Of a stretch of 38,643 nt of DNA, positions 14,621-22,921 are shown piece by piece. The stretch comes from Oscillospiraceae bacterium (GTDB lineage: Bacteria; Bacillota; Clostridia; Oscillospirales; Oscillospiraceae): contig JAEDIN010000006.1 in NCBI GenBank assembly GCA_016292445.1, positions 1-38,643 on the forward strand, read 5' to 3'. The first letter of the stretch is position 1. Every line of letters begins with the position of its first letter. The position numbers and the translations under genes are program-made. The notes under the pieces are model-generated. The model was not told the origin of the DNA. It saw nothing but the letters and a program-made list of their open reading frames with translations, and did no database searches.

Positions 14621-16441
14621 TTATCTGTTTCTCATCACGGTCTTCATGCGCATACCGTGGTCAAGAATGCTCTTGCGCAGACGCAGGTTTTTGGGCGTGA
14701 CCTCAAGAAGCTCGTCATCGGCAAGGAACTCAAGGCACTGCTCAAGACTGAGCTGTCTGGGCGGAATGAGGCGAAGTGCCTCGTCCGAGCCGGAAGCGCG
14801 GGTGTTGGTCAGGTGCTTGGTGCGGCAGACATTGACCGCAACATCGTCGCTCTTGGGGCAGACACCGACTATCATACCGGCATAGACCTTGGTGCCGGGG
14901 CTAATGAACATTGCGCCGCGCTCCTGGGCGTTCCAGATGCCGTAGGCAACTGCCTCGCCGGTCTCAAAGGCAATGAGAGAGCCGGTGTTGCGGCGGGCGA
15001 TATCGCCCTTGTATGCCTCGTATTTCTCAAAAACGGACGCCATGATGCCCTCGCCCTTGGTATCGGTCAAAAACTCGTTGCGGTAGCCGAAAAGTCCTCT
15101 TGACGGGACAAGATAGGTGAGCTTTACACGGTTGCCCACAGGCAGCATCTCGACAAATTCGCCCTTGCGCGCACCGAGCTTCTCCATGACCGAGCCCATG
15201 TAGTCCGAGGGAACATCGACGACGACGCGCTCGATAGGCTCACAGGTAACGCCGTCTATCTCGCGGTAAAGCACGCGGGGAGGCGACACCTGGAACTCGT
15301 AGCCCTCACGGCGCATGGTTTCGATGAGTATGGACAGGCTCATTTCGCCGCGGCCTGCGACATTGAAGCTGTCGGTCGCGCCCTCCATCTCGCTGACGCG
15401 CAGGGAAACATCCTTGAGTGTTTCGCGCATGAGGCGGTCACGGATCTGACGGGAGGTGACGAACTTGCCCTCGCGGCCCGCAAAGGGGCTGTCGTTAACC
15501 GAGAAGGTCATTTCGAGGGTCGGAGCGGAGATTTTGACAAAGGGCAGAGGCTCGGCCGCGCCCTTTGCGCAGACAGTGTCGCCGATGGTTATATCGCCGA
15601 TACCGCTCATTGCGATTATATTGCCTGCCGACGACTCGGTTACGGGGACCTTGTTCAGTCCGTCAAACTCGTAAAGCGATACCGCCTTTGCCTTCATGGT
15701 CGGTGCGTCGGGGTTGTGGTAATTGCAGACCTCGATCTCCTGATTCTGACGGATAACTCCGCGCTCGATACGGCCGATGGCAATTCTGCCGACATATTCG
15801 TTGTAGTCAACGCTGGAAACGAGCATCTGGAAGGGGCTCTCGATGTCCTGCTCGGGTTCGGGAATGTACTCGAGGATGGTATCAAACAGCGGCTTGAGGT
15901 CCGTTCCCGGAACCTCGGGGGAATAGCTTGCGGTACCCTGACGGCCGGAACAGAACAGCATCGGGGAATCAAGCTGCTCATCGGTTGCGTCAAGGTCCAT
16001 GAGAAGCTCAAGAACCTCGTCAATGACCTCGTGGATACGCTGGTCGGGACGGTCGATCTTATTGACGACGACGATGACCCTGTGGCCCAGCTCAAGTGCC
16101 CTTGACAGCACAAAGCGTGTCTGGGGCATGGGACCCTCCGCCGCATCTACAAGCAGGATAACGCCATTGACCATCTTGAGGATACGCTCGACCTCGCCGC
16201 CGAAGTCTGCGTGTCCCGGAGTGTCAACGATATTGATTTTCGTATCGCCGTACTGTACGGCGGTATTTTTCGCCATAATGGTAATGCCTCGCTCACGCTC
16301 AAGGTCGTTGGAGTCCATTACGCGCTCAACGATCTCCTGATTTTCGCGGTAGACGCCGCTCTGCTTGAGCATCTCGTCGACAAGCGTGGTTTTACCGTGG
16401 TCAACATGGGCGATTATCGCCACATTTCTGAGTTTATTCAT
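14621..16441 (-). CDS. typA: Ribosome-associated GTPase TypA/BipA
   Basis: A translational GTPase that binds the 70S ribosome at the elongation-factor site and helps 50S assembly and stress adaptation. The 606-residue length is typical. GTPase motifs: G1 AHVDHGKTT (11-19), G2 RGITI (51-55), G3 DTPG (73-76) and G4 NKID (127-130); the EF-G-like domains and the BipA C-terminal domain follow. The start at 16441 is preceded by TAGGAG; a longer frame of 18 codons lacks support. It is a single-gene unit with its own promoter. Confidence 0.97.
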   Translation of the reverse strand: MNKLRNVAIIAHVDHGKTTLVDEMLKQSGVYRENQEIVERVMDSNDLERERGITIMAKNTAVQYGDTKINIVDTPGHADFGGEVERILKMVNGVILLVDAAEGPMPQTRFVLSRALELGHRVIVVVNKIDRPDQRIHEVIDEVLELLMDLDATDEQLDSPMLFCSGRQGTASYSPEVPGTDLKPLFDTILEYIPEPEQDIESPFQMLVSSVDYNEYVGRIAIGRIERGVIRQNQEIEVCNYHNPDAPTMKAKAVSLYEFDGLNKVPVTESSAGNIIAMSGIGDITIGDTVCAKGAAEPLPFVKISAPTLEMTFSVNDSPFAGREGKFVTSRQIRDRLMRETLKDVSLRVSEMEGATDSFNVAGRGEMSLSILIETMRREGYEFQVSPPRVLYREIDGVTCEPIERVVVDVPSDYMGSVMEKLGARKGEFVEMLPVGNRVKLTYLVPSRGLFGYRNEFLTDTKGEGIMASVFEKYEAYKGDIARRNTGSLIAFETGEAVAYGIWNAQERGAMFISPGTKVYAGMIVGVCPKSDDVAVNVCRTKHLTNTRASGSDEALRLIPPRQLSLEQCLEFLADDELLEVTPKNLRLRKSILDHGMRMKTVMRNR

Positions 16442-16481
16442 CAAAAACTCAACTCCTAAATCAAATTCAACACGAAAATGT

Positions 16482-16510
16482 ATTTTAACACTCAAAGCAT
16501 TGAATTACAA
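16482..16510 (-). promoter_or_regulatory. Predicted sigma-A promoter of typA
   Basis: On the minus strand: TTGTAA (4/6), 17-bp spacer, TAAAAT (5/6), about 40 bases before the typA start. Confidence 0.5.
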
Positions 16511-16531
16511 TATTTTTTTGCGATTTTTCGT

Positions 16532-16571
16532 CAAAAACACGCCCCCGAGCTTTGAAAACTGCTCGGGGGCG
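16532..16571 (-). terminator. Terminator of the murI-ywiB-argS operon
   Basis: GC-rich 11-bp stem CGCCCCCGAGC / GCTCGGGGGCG with a 10-base loop. On the minus strand it is followed by GTGTTTTTG, 14 bases after the argS stop. Confidence 0.9.
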
Positions 16572-16585
16572 GATATTTTGCACTT

Positions 16586-18331
16586 TTACATTTTCTCGGG
16601 TGCGGAAACGCCGATTATGGAAAGCGAGACCGCTATGACCTTGCGCACGGTGTCTGCAAGGCAGAGCCGTGCCTGCAAAACGCCCTCCTGCGCTCCCTTT
16701 ATGCGGCAGGAGTTGTAGAAACGGTGGAAGCGTGCGGCAAGCTCGGTGACATACTTGTTAATGCGGCTCGGGTCATAATCGCGGGCTGCAAGGCGAATTT
16801 CCTCGGGCAGGGCCGCAAGCTGCTTAATAAGCTCGCGCTCAGCGTCGCTCGAAAGCAGGGTAAAGTCAACATCCTCGGCATTCGGCACGGCATGTCCCTC
16901 GGCTGCAAGCGCGGCAACAAGAGTGCAAATTCTCGCATGGGCATACTGGACATAGTACACGGGGTTTTCGCTGTCCTGACGCAGAGCAAGCTCGAGGTCA
17001 AACTCCACGGGGGATTCGGGACGAGAGTTAAAGAAGTAGCGTGCCGCGTCAACGGGAATTTCATCGAGCAGATCCGACAGGGATATCGCCTTGCCGGTGC
17101 GCTTTGACATACGCACGACCTCGCCGCCGCGGGTGAGCTTGACGAGCTGCATAAGTACGATATCGAGCCTGTGCTCACCGTCAAGACCCAGCGCATCCAT
17201 TGCGCCCTTGAGCCTTGCGACATGGCCGTGGTGGTCTGCGCCCCAGACATTGATGACCTTGTCAAAGCCGCGCTGTTCAAACTTGTTGCGGTGGTAGGCG
17301 ATGTCGGCGGCAAAGTAGGTGTAAAATCCGTTTGCACGGCGCAGAACATCGTCCTTGAGCTCGAGCTTTTCGATATCCTCGGGCTTTTTGCCCGCCTTGA
17401 GCAAATTCTCGCCGAGTATCTCGGAGGTCTTGAGCCACTGCGCGCCGTCCTTTTCGTAGGTGTAGCCGCGCTCGGCGAGCTTATTGACACTGTCGGCAAC
17501 ATAGCCGCTTTCGTGCAGGCTCGATTCGTAGAACCACTCGTCGTATTTAATGCCGTAGCGTTCGAGGTCTGCCTTCATCTTGGGCAGATTGTGTTCAAGA
17601 CCGAACTGCGCCATCAGCTCGTGACGCTCAGACCGGCTTTTATCCAGCCAGCTCTCGCCGTATTTTTCGCAGAAAAGCCGTGCAAGCTCTTTAATATCGT
17701 CGCCGTGGTAGCCGTCCTCGGGAAACTCCACTGCGTCCTCGCCCTTAACGAGCTGGAGGCAGCGTGCCTCGATGCTGCTTGCAAACTTCTCTATCTGATT
17801 GCCGGCGTCGTTGACATAGAACTCGCGCCAGACATCATAACCCGCTCTCTCCAGAACGGAGGCAAGTGCGTCGCCCAAAACGCCTCCACGGGCGTTGCCC
17901 ATGTGCATGGGGCCGGTGGGGTTTGCGGAAACGAACTCGACCATGAGCTTCCGGCCCCTGCCGATATCGCAGGTGCCGTAGCTTTTGCCCTCGGCGTTAA
18001 CGAGCTTGACGACATCACCGTACCATTTATCGCCCATGCGGAAATTCATAAAGCCCGGTCCCGCGACCTCTGCGGTCTCAAACCAGCTTCCCTCAAGCTG
18101 CATATTCGCAATGAGTGCTTCTGCGACCTTTCTCGGCGGCATACGCATGAGCTTTGCCGACGCCATTGCGAAGTTTGCCGCATAGTCGCCGTTTGCGGTG
18201 TCCTTGGGTATCTCGACGCTGCCGTTGAGCGTAAGACCCTCGGGCAGCTCGCCCTTTGCCGCGGCGGCAAGATACGCGTCGTTTACAAGCTCGGTTATCT
18301 GTTCCTTTGCCATCTGTATCATATTTGCCAT
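16586..18331 (-). CDS. argS: Arginyl-tRNA synthetase
   Basis: Class I aminoacyl-tRNA synthetase charging tRNA-Arg. The 581 residues include the N-terminal Arg-tRNA-synthetase-specific domain, the HIGH-like motif HMGN (143-146, in ANPTGPMHMGNARGG), the KMSKS-like motif RMSKR (407-411) and the C-terminal anticodon-binding DALR domain. The ATG is one base after the ywiB stop; an AAAGGGA lies inside the end of ywiB. It is the last gene of a three-gene operon, and the ywiB-argS order is the same as in Bacillus subtilis. Confidence 0.97.
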   Translation of the reverse strand: MANMIQMAKEQITELVNDAYLAAAAKGELPEGLTLNGSVEIPKDTANGDYAANFAMASAKLMRMPPRKVAEALIANMQLEGSWFETAEVAGPGFMNFRMGDKWYGDVVKLVNAEGKSYGTCDIGRGRKLMVEFVSANPTGPMHMGNARGGVLGDALASVLERAGYDVWREFYVNDAGNQIEKFASSIEARCLQLVKGEDAVEFPEDGYHGDDIKELARLFCEKYGESWLDKSRSERHELMAQFGLEHNLPKMKADLERYGIKYDEWFYESSLHESGYVADSVNKLAERGYTYEKDGAQWLKTSEILGENLLKAGKKPEDIEKLELKDDVLRRANGFYTYFAADIAYHRNKFEQRGFDKVINVWGADHHGHVARLKGAMDALGLDGEHRLDIVLMQLVKLTRGGEVVRMSKRTGKAISLSDLLDEIPVDAARYFFNSRPESPVEFDLELALRQDSENPVYYVQYAHARICTLVAALAAEGHAVPNAEDVDFTLLSSDAERELIKQLAALPEEIRLAARDYDPSRINKYVTELAARFHRFYNSCRIKGAQEGVLQARLCLADTVRKVIAVSLSIIGVSAPEKM

Positions 18332-18332
18332 T

Positions 18333-18752
18333 TTATCTCAGTCCCTTTACACTTATTTTCAGTTTGTTTTTGCTGGAGACGGTGTGCTCCATGTTGACGA
18401 CATAGTCGATGCACAGCTCGCCGCCAAAGTCGTCCAAGGCTGCATTTATCTTCCTTGTTTCGACCTCGAGTGTAGCCGAGCCAAACTGGGTATCATAGAG
18501 AAAGCTGCTCTTTTGCCCGGGTTTAAACTCCATGCACGCATTGAGAGTGCCCGCGCGCTCGACCGTGACCGAATTAGGTCTTACCTCGACCCTTGTCGCC
18601 GTTCCGGCAAGTCCGGTCAGCTCGCTTTCGAGATAGTATATCTCAAAGCCGTCCTCTGTGCGGGTATAAACGCCGTCGGTCACAAGCTCGACGGTATCGT
18701 CCGCTGTTCCGTTAAAGTCCTGAACGCCGGAAACCGTTATCAGTGCTTTCAT
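18333..18752 (-). CDS. ywiB: YwiB-like beta-barrel protein (DUF1934)
   Basis: A 139-residue soluble protein of the DUF1934/YwiB family, small calycin-like beta-barrels of unknown biochemical role. Family features seen: N-terminal MKALITVSG, the LESELTGLAGTATRVEV region, and a C-terminal ISVKG. The ATGA overlap of 4 bases with murI and the one-base gap to argS show translational coupling. The position upstream of argS is the conserved context used to name it. Confidence 0.85.
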   Translation of the reverse strand: MKALITVSGVQDFNGTADDTVELVTDGVYTRTEDGFEIYYLESELTGLAGTATRVEVRPNSVTVERAGTLNACMEFKPGQKSSFLYDTQFGSATLEVETRKINAALDDFGGELCIDYVVNMEHTVSSKNKLKISVKGLR

Positions 18753-19558
18753 GGCTCAACCTCCAGCGGTGCAGGCTCAACAAATCGCACCGGACCTTTG
18801 AGCTCACCGAGAAGTACGGGTGCAAGCGACATGAAATCCTCGGTGCTGCCGGAGGTGAAATACCGCTCCGAGGCAGGTCCGTCGGACTGTGCGTCACATT
18901 CGTCAAGATAAGCCTTCAACGCCCTTGCGGAGGCATCTGCTGCTCCGACAAGCTTCGTTTCGGGCAGATAACGGCTTATTGCATCGACGATTATGCCGTA
19001 GTGCGTGCAGCCTAAGAGCAAAGCCTCGACCTCTGCCTCTTTGACAGGCTCGAGCGTTCGTTTGACGACATCTTTAACCATTGCATCGTCGGCACTGATG
19101 TGACCGCTCTCTATCATCGGGACAAACTCCGGACAAGGCACTGCGATGATCTCGGCATCGGGTCGAAGCTTATTAAGCTCCGCCTGAAACGCACCGCTTT
19201 TAATGCTCGTTGCGGTTGCGATAACGCCGAGCCGCTTTTTGCCTGTGGCGGCAAGCTCCTTAGCACCCGGAGTCAGCACGCCGACTATGCGCAGCTCGTT
19301 TTCCGCAAGGATATCCTGCGCGTTGCTGGATATTGTTCCGCAGGCGGCGAGGATCGCCTTAACGCCGAAGCTCTCGGCAAAGGCGATGTTCTGTCGGGCG
19401 ATGGTGCGTATCTGTGCCTTGGATCTTCCGCCGTAGGGCATACGGCCCGTGTCCCCGAAGTATATTATATTTTCGTTCGGCATTAGTCGGCGCAGCTCGC
19501 GCACGGCGGTCAGACCGCCGAGGCCGGAGTCGAACACGCATATCGGTTTATTATTCAT
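18749..19558 (-). CDS. murI: Glutamate racemase
   Basis: Converts L-glutamate to D-glutamate for peptidoglycan. The 269-residue length is normal. Catalytic features: D10-S11 (VFDSGLGG), first cysteine C73, E150 (EFVPMIESG), second cysteine C184 and H186 (GCTHYG). The first cysteine stands in ACGTISS, where well-studied racemases have CNT; the Asn that contacts substrate is Gly here (G74). It is first in the murI-ywiB-argS operon, linking cell-wall precursor and protein synthesis. Confidence 0.93.
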   Translation of the reverse strand: MNNKPICVFDSGLGGLTAVRELRRLMPNENIIYFGDTGRMPYGGRSKAQIRTIARQNIAFAESFGVKAILAACGTISSNAQDILAENELRIVGVLTPGAKELAATGKKRLGVIATATSIKSGAFQAELNKLRPDAEIIAVPCPEFVPMIESGHISADDAMVKDVVKRTLEPVKEAEVEALLLGCTHYGIIVDAISRYLPETKLVGAADASARALKAYLDECDAQSDGPASERYFTSGSTEDFMSLAPVLLGELKGPVRFVEPAPLEVEP

Positions 19559-19591
19559 AGCAATAATACTCCAAATTACTCTAACTGTAAT

Positions 19592-19620
19592 ATAATATGC
19601 TAAAACGCAGTAAATTACAA
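19592..19620 (-). promoter_or_regulatory. Predicted sigma-A promoter of murI-ywiB-argS
   Basis: On the minus strand: TTGTAA (4/6), 17-bp spacer, TATTAT (5/6), 33 bases before the murI start. Confidence 0.5.
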
Positions 19621-19653
19621 GGTTTTTTTAGTGTGGAATTGGGACAGAGAATT

Positions 19654-19662
19654 TGATATAAT
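19654..19662 (+). promoter_or_regulatory. Extended -10 promoter element
   Basis: TGATATAAT combines an extended -10 TG with a perfect TATAAT, 33 bases before the TTG start at 19696. No good -35 is seen. Confidence 0.4.
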
Positions 19663-19695
19663 GAACTGATATTATTAACGATCGGAGGCTGTGCT

Positions 19696-20103
19696 TTGAA
19701 TATAGATTTGACCGGCAAAGAATTTCGCAGGCTGCTCGACATGGTGTACATCGGAAACTGGGTGCTGAATTCCACCCGCGCGTCCGACCGCTTCGAGGAT
19801 TACGACCTCGTGCAGGAAAAGCTGTTTTCGCTGTGTACGAAAAACGGTATGCGCTCATTGGTACAGACCTGGCACGGTCATGTGTTTCCGTCCAAGGCAT
19901 ACGAGGACGGCGGCATTCACGAGGCGATAGCCGACTATGAGGACGCCGTGTTTTTCGACATTCTCGCCGAGGAGCTTGCCCGACGCGACATGGCCAGTGA
20001 CGGTTTAAGCGATGACGATGTTGCCGCTCTCGCGCTGCGAATGGACGAATACATGGCGGAATTTGAGAAAAACGGCGTTAACAATCTGAAGGTGGACATA
20101 TGA
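19696..20103 (+). CDS. Conserved-looking small soluble protein of unknown function
   Basis: I cannot name this 135-residue acidic protein. It has no signal or membrane segment. The N-terminal part (EFRRLLDMVYIGNWVLNS) is helical, and the C-terminal half is mostly charged helix (EELARRDMASDGLSDDD). The start is TTG with GGAGG seven bases ahead. Its stop overlaps the ogt start by 4 bases (ATGA), so it is coupled to ogt. Confidence 0.78.
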   Translation: MNIDLTGKEFRRLLDMVYIGNWVLNSTRASDRFEDYDLVQEKLFSLCTKNGMRSLVQTWHGHVFPSKAYEDGGIHEAIADYEDAVFFDILAEELARRDMASDGLSDDDVAALALRMDEYMAEFEKNGVNNLKVDI

Positions 20104-20552
20104 TTTATTCTTACACGACCGACAGCCCCGTCGGTGCGCTCACGCTCTGCGCCGACGATGAATTTATAACCGAGCTTTATTTCGGCGACGACGGCAAAAC
20201 CGAGCCGAATGGGCTTATTTTGAAAGCGGTGCAGGAGCTTGACGAATACTTTTCAGGCAGTCGAAGGAGCTTTGATCTGCCGCTTTCACCGCAGGGCACG
20301 GAGTTTCAGCGCAGGGTGTGGAAAGCCCTATGCGACATTCCCTACGGCGACACGCGCACATACGGCGAAATTGCCGCGGCGGTGGGTAACGGCAGGGCCT
20401 GCCGTGCAGTCGGCATGGCAAATAACCGCAACCCCATTGCGATACTTATCCCCTGCCACAGGGTTATCGGTGCCGACGGCAAGCTCACGGGCTATGCCGG
20501 AGGTCTGCAAACAAAGGAATTTTTGCTCTGTCTCGAGCATAAAAACACATAA
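20100..20552 (+). CDS. ogt: Methylated-DNA--protein-cysteine methyltransferase
   Basis: Suicide repair enzyme that moves the methyl group from O6-methylguanine to its own cysteine. The 150-residue protein carries the active-site motif IPCHRV with acceptor C119, the DNA-binding helix region YGEIAAAVGNGRACRAVGMAN, and the family sequence GYAGGLQTKEFLL. A four-base overlap couples it to the upstream small protein. A terminator hairpin follows. Confidence 0.95.
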   Translation: MIYSYTTDSPVGALTLCADDEFITELYFGDDGKTEPNGLILKAVQELDEYFSGSRRSFDLPLSPQGTEFQRRVWKALCDIPYGDTRTYGEIAAAVGNGRACRAVGMANNRNPIAILIPCHRVIGADGKLTGYAGGLQTKEFLLCLEHKNT

Positions 20553-20564
20553 AACGCGCAACAT

Positions 20565-20593
20565 AAAGGTATCGGTTGTCCGATACCTTTTTT
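20565..20593 (+). terminator. Terminator between ogt and spoVAC
   Basis: AAAGGTATCGG pairs with CCGATACCTTT around a 4-base loop and ends in a T run. It ends only 18 bases before the spoVAC ATG, so no full promoter fits between them. A GCATA box at 20537-20541 followed by CGCAACATAA at 20557 is a weak sigma-F-like pair that could start transcription within this hairpin. Confidence 0.85.
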
Positions 20594-20611
20594 GATTTGG
20601 AGCTGAAGTTC

Positions 20612-21049
20612 ATGAAAATGACAAACGATGAATACAAGCAGTATTCCGACTCCCGCCAGCCGCGCTCGAATATACTCGGGAATATGTTCAAGGCATTCTG
20701 GGTCGGCGGCGTTATCTGCTGCGTTGGCCAGCTTATAAACGACCTGTTCATGCAGCAGGGGTTAAACAGGCTCGACGCATCGAGCGCAACCTCCGTGACG
20801 CTCGTTCTCATAGGTGCGCTGCTAACCGGCTTCGGTCTGTATGACAGAATGGCGAAGTACGCAGGCGGCGGCACTTTAGTACCTATAACGGGCTTTGCAA
20901 ACTCGGTCGTCGCCCCCGCTCTCGAGTTTAAGACCGAGGGCTTTGTGACCGGCACTGCGGCAAAGATGTTTATAATCGCAGGTCCGGTAATAGTTTACGG
21001 CATAGGCGCAAGCGTCATCTACGGACTGATATTATGTTTGATAGGGTGA
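20612..21049 (+). CDS. spoVAC: Stage V sporulation protein AC
   Basis: SpoVAC is an inner-membrane spore protein needed for dipicolinate movement; the Bacillus protein behaves as a mechanosensitive channel. The 145 residues begin with a polar YKQYSDSRQPRSN stretch, followed by about four membrane segments and conserved GALLTGFGLYDRMAKYAGGGTLVPITGFANSVV. TTGGAG lies 10 bases ahead of the ATG chosen; an upstream ATG at 20576 falls in the terminator. The usual companions spoVAD and spoVAE are absent here; only a 47-residue protein follows. Confidence 0.93.
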   Translation: MKMTNDEYKQYSDSRQPRSNILGNMFKAFWVGGVICCVGQLINDLFMQQGLNRLDASSATSVTLVLIGALLTGFGLYDRMAKYAGGGTLVPITGFANSVVAPALEFKTEGFVTGTAAKMFIIAGPVIVYGIGASVIYGLILCLIG

Positions 21050-21053
21050 TAAA

Positions 21054-21197
21054 ATGGCAAAACGAAAAAAGAGAAATACCGGCTCACTGCCGGAAAAGCA
21101 GAATGTTGCATACCGCGATTACCGCGGCAGGGACAATTCGATAAGCAAGACTCACGAGCCGAAAGCTCCCGACGGAGTTGCCGGCGACTGGAGATAA
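21054..21197 (+). CDS. 47-residue basic polar protein, unknown, in the spoVAC transcript
   Basis: A short frame starting at ATG 21054, four bases after the spoVAC stop, with AGGGTG 5 bases ahead. The protein begins MAKRKKRNTG and ends GVAGDWR; it is rich in Lys, Arg, Asn, Gly and Pro, has no hydrophobic segment and no Cys. Size and composition resemble minor small acid-soluble spore proteins, which coat spore DNA or fill the core, but there is no clear family match that I can see. Context (between spoVAC and a strong terminator) supports a real, probably forespore-expressed gene. Confidence 0.65.
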   Translation: MAKRKKRNTGSLPEKQNVAYRDYRGRDNSISKTHEPKAPDGVAGDWR

Positions 21198-21249
21198 AAT
21201 AAGCTGCCTCTGTTTGAACCTGCAAATATACATTCTTCGGGCGTCGGCC

Positions 21250-21294
21250 ATGGAAAAGCTCGGTGATACGCAATGTATCACCGAGCTTTTCCAT
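21250..21294. terminator. Long bidirectional terminator
   Basis: Perfect 20-bp inverted repeat (arms 21250-21269 and 21275-21294) with a 5-base loop, including GCTCGGTGATAC and flanking A4/T4 runs. It serves the spoVAC unit and the converging six-gene operon that ends at 21303. Confidence 0.93.
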
Positions 21295-21302
21295 ATTCCG
21301 AT

Positions 21303-21827
21303 TTACTTGTCGTTTGCGGCAACCGCGTATTCGATGGCGGTCAGAGTGCCGTCCTCGCCGACTGCGAGCTTTAAGACAGTTGAGCCCTCCGTGTACTTGT
21401 ACACATCGCCGACCTGCTTAAATTCATCGCCCATGAGCTTCTGAGCATCCTCGAGCTTCATGCCTATCCTGACACCCTGCGGGGTCTGAACGGTATCGTC
21501 GGCAACGGTGATGCCGGTTATTCTCTTTGTGCCGTCAACATCGTTTACCATGACCTCGAAGCCGTCGTAGTAATAGAAATAATCCTTGCCCTGATATGCG
21601 CAGCTATCGGACTCAAAAGTGCCGTTAACAGGCTCGCCGAGAGCCTCCAGCACCTTTTCGGCAGGGTCCATGATGCCGAACTTAGTATCGCCCGAGGTGT
21701 AGTACAGCTCGCCGTAATCGGGCGTGTATTCCTTTTTGCCGCCCTCCTCGCGGGGTTCTGCCGTGCCGCAGGCGCACAGCGCGAGCAGCGTAAGGGTGGC
21801 AAGTATAATTGCAGTTATTTTCTTCAT
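21303..21827 (-). CDS. Lipoprotein of unknown function, last gene of the Dlt-like operon
   Basis: A lipoprotein signal peptide with lipobox LCAC (lipidated C20) leads a 154-residue extracellular part. It shows two related segments: DTKFGIMDPAEKVLEALGEP, and VQTPQGVRIGMKLEDAQKLM, each followed by a YxYxxG-like strand region. That is like the duplicated alpha-beta fold of BLIP or SmpA-type proteins, an inference from pattern only. It starts 3 bases after the SGNH-like gene stop, with GGGAG as SD. Being surface-exposed and co-transcribed, it may assist the transferase system or bind its product. Confidence 0.8.
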   Translation of the reverse strand: MKKITAIILATLTLLALCACGTAEPREEGGKKEYTPDYGELYYTSGDTKFGIMDPAEKVLEALGEPVNGTFESDSCAYQGKDYFYYYDGFEVMVNDVDGTKRITGITVADDTVQTPQGVRIGMKLEDAQKLMGDEFKQVGDVYKYTEGSTVLKLAVGEDGTLTAIEYAVAANDK

Positions 21828-21830
21828 AGC

Positions 21831-22913
21831 TCATTCTCCCAATGTCCAGCTCTTAAGATAGCCGTATTCCTTAAGCTCCGCCTTTTGAGCGGCTAAGAGC
21901 TCGTAATAGTCTTCGCACTTTTTTCCCCAGCACGCGGAAATCTCCGCATCGTCTCTGCGGTCGGGAACCTCGTACTTATCGGCAAGCAGCTTTCCGAAAT
22001 ACTTTGACAGCTTTTGCGCTCCGTAGACATTCAGATGCAGGCCGCCGTCATAGGTATCGGACTGCATATCGAGGCCTATCTCCTCGGCGCAGGGCAGAAG
22101 ATTTATATAATCCAGCCCGTTTTCCTCGGCATACTCGCTTATCTGCTCGTCCCACTCGTCGTACCAGTGAGGCCACAGGCTCGGCGATTTTATAAGCACA
22201 AGCTCCGCTCCGTTAGATTGACACAGCTCGCGCATTTTGTCAAGATAGTACCAGCAAGCCTCGCCTATCGTGTAGTCCTCGAGAACGGGAACATTCGGCA
22301 GTTTCGTCATCGGCTTTGTGTCGGCACGCATGAGGTAGCCCGACACGGTGACCGGCTTGCGCGTAAAGATATACTCAAAATCCTCCGAGCTTAGCTCGTT
22401 CCAGCGTGAGTGATAGCGCAGCAGGGGGATAAGATAGCTTATCATGTCCTCGTCGGTGCACATTGACGCTTCAATCGCGTCGATTTTATGCTTTGACAGC
22501 GGCATACCGTCAAGCGCCATTCGGTTATACGCCTCGCTCTGCGGCTCGGAGTATTTCATCGCCTGCACATTGTACACAACGACCGCGGGACTTTCCTTTT
22601 CCAGCGCCTCCTCGAGCAGATAATACGACTGCCAGATAAGCTGCTGTGCAGAGCCGCGGATATAACTCGTTATGCCGTAATCCTCCCACATTGTTACGGG
22701 GGAAAAGTTTTCGTACACCTCGCAGTCTCCGATGAAAATGACATCGTGGGGCTGCGTTTCGTTATAATATTCCGCCGTCATTGCGCCCTCTAAAACGCCC
22801 GACATATACTTGGGCTGCAAGAGCCTGCCCAAAAGCCACACGGCGGCAATAACCAGCACAAGGCACAGTGCAAGACAGATGATATGAACTTTTTTGCTTT
22901 TATTCTTTGCCAT
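21831..22913 (-). CDS. SGNH-hydrolase-like membrane-anchored protein with Cys at the nucleophile position
   Basis: The 360-residue protein has one N-terminal membrane anchor (about 9-32) and an extracytoplasmic SGNH-type domain, as in DltD and AlgJ/AlgX partners of MBOAT enzymes. The block I segment reads DVIFIGDCEVYENFSP, so the residue that is Ser in GDS/GSS enzymes is C64. The C-terminal acid-histidine pair appears as D289 and H293 (YDGGLHLN). GAGGG precedes the ATG, 8 bases after the MBOAT stop. The frame extends further upstream but overlaps MBOAT and is not protein-like. In Dlt systems the matching protein DltD acts with DltB in moving D-Ala outward; here it is predicted to do the final acyl transfer or hydrolysis. 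Cys use could be genuine catalysis or loss of activity. Confidence 0.82.
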   Translation of the reverse strand: MAKNKSKKVHIICLALCLVLVIAAVWLLGRLLQPKYMSGVLEGAMTAEYYNETQPHDVIFIGDCEVYENFSPVTMWEDYGITSYIRGSAQQLIWQSYYLLEEALEKESPAVVVYNVQAMKYSEPQSEAYNRMALDGMPLSKHKIDAIEASMCTDEDMISYLIPLLRYHSRWNELSSEDFEYIFTRKPVTVSGYLMRADTKPMTKLPNVPVLEDYTIGEACWYYLDKMRELCQSNGAELVLIKSPSLWPHWYDEWDEQISEYAEENGLDYINLLPCAEEIGLDMQSDTYDGGLHLNVYGAQKLSKYFGKLLADKYEVPDRRDDAEISACWGKKCEDYYELLAAQKAELKEYGYLKSWTLGE

Positions 22914-22921
22914 GGCTGCCC

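Noticed and set aside
17171..18397. A 408-codon plus-strand frame opposite argS
   Set aside because: argS on the other strand has complete catalytic motifs. This frame has no start context or domain.
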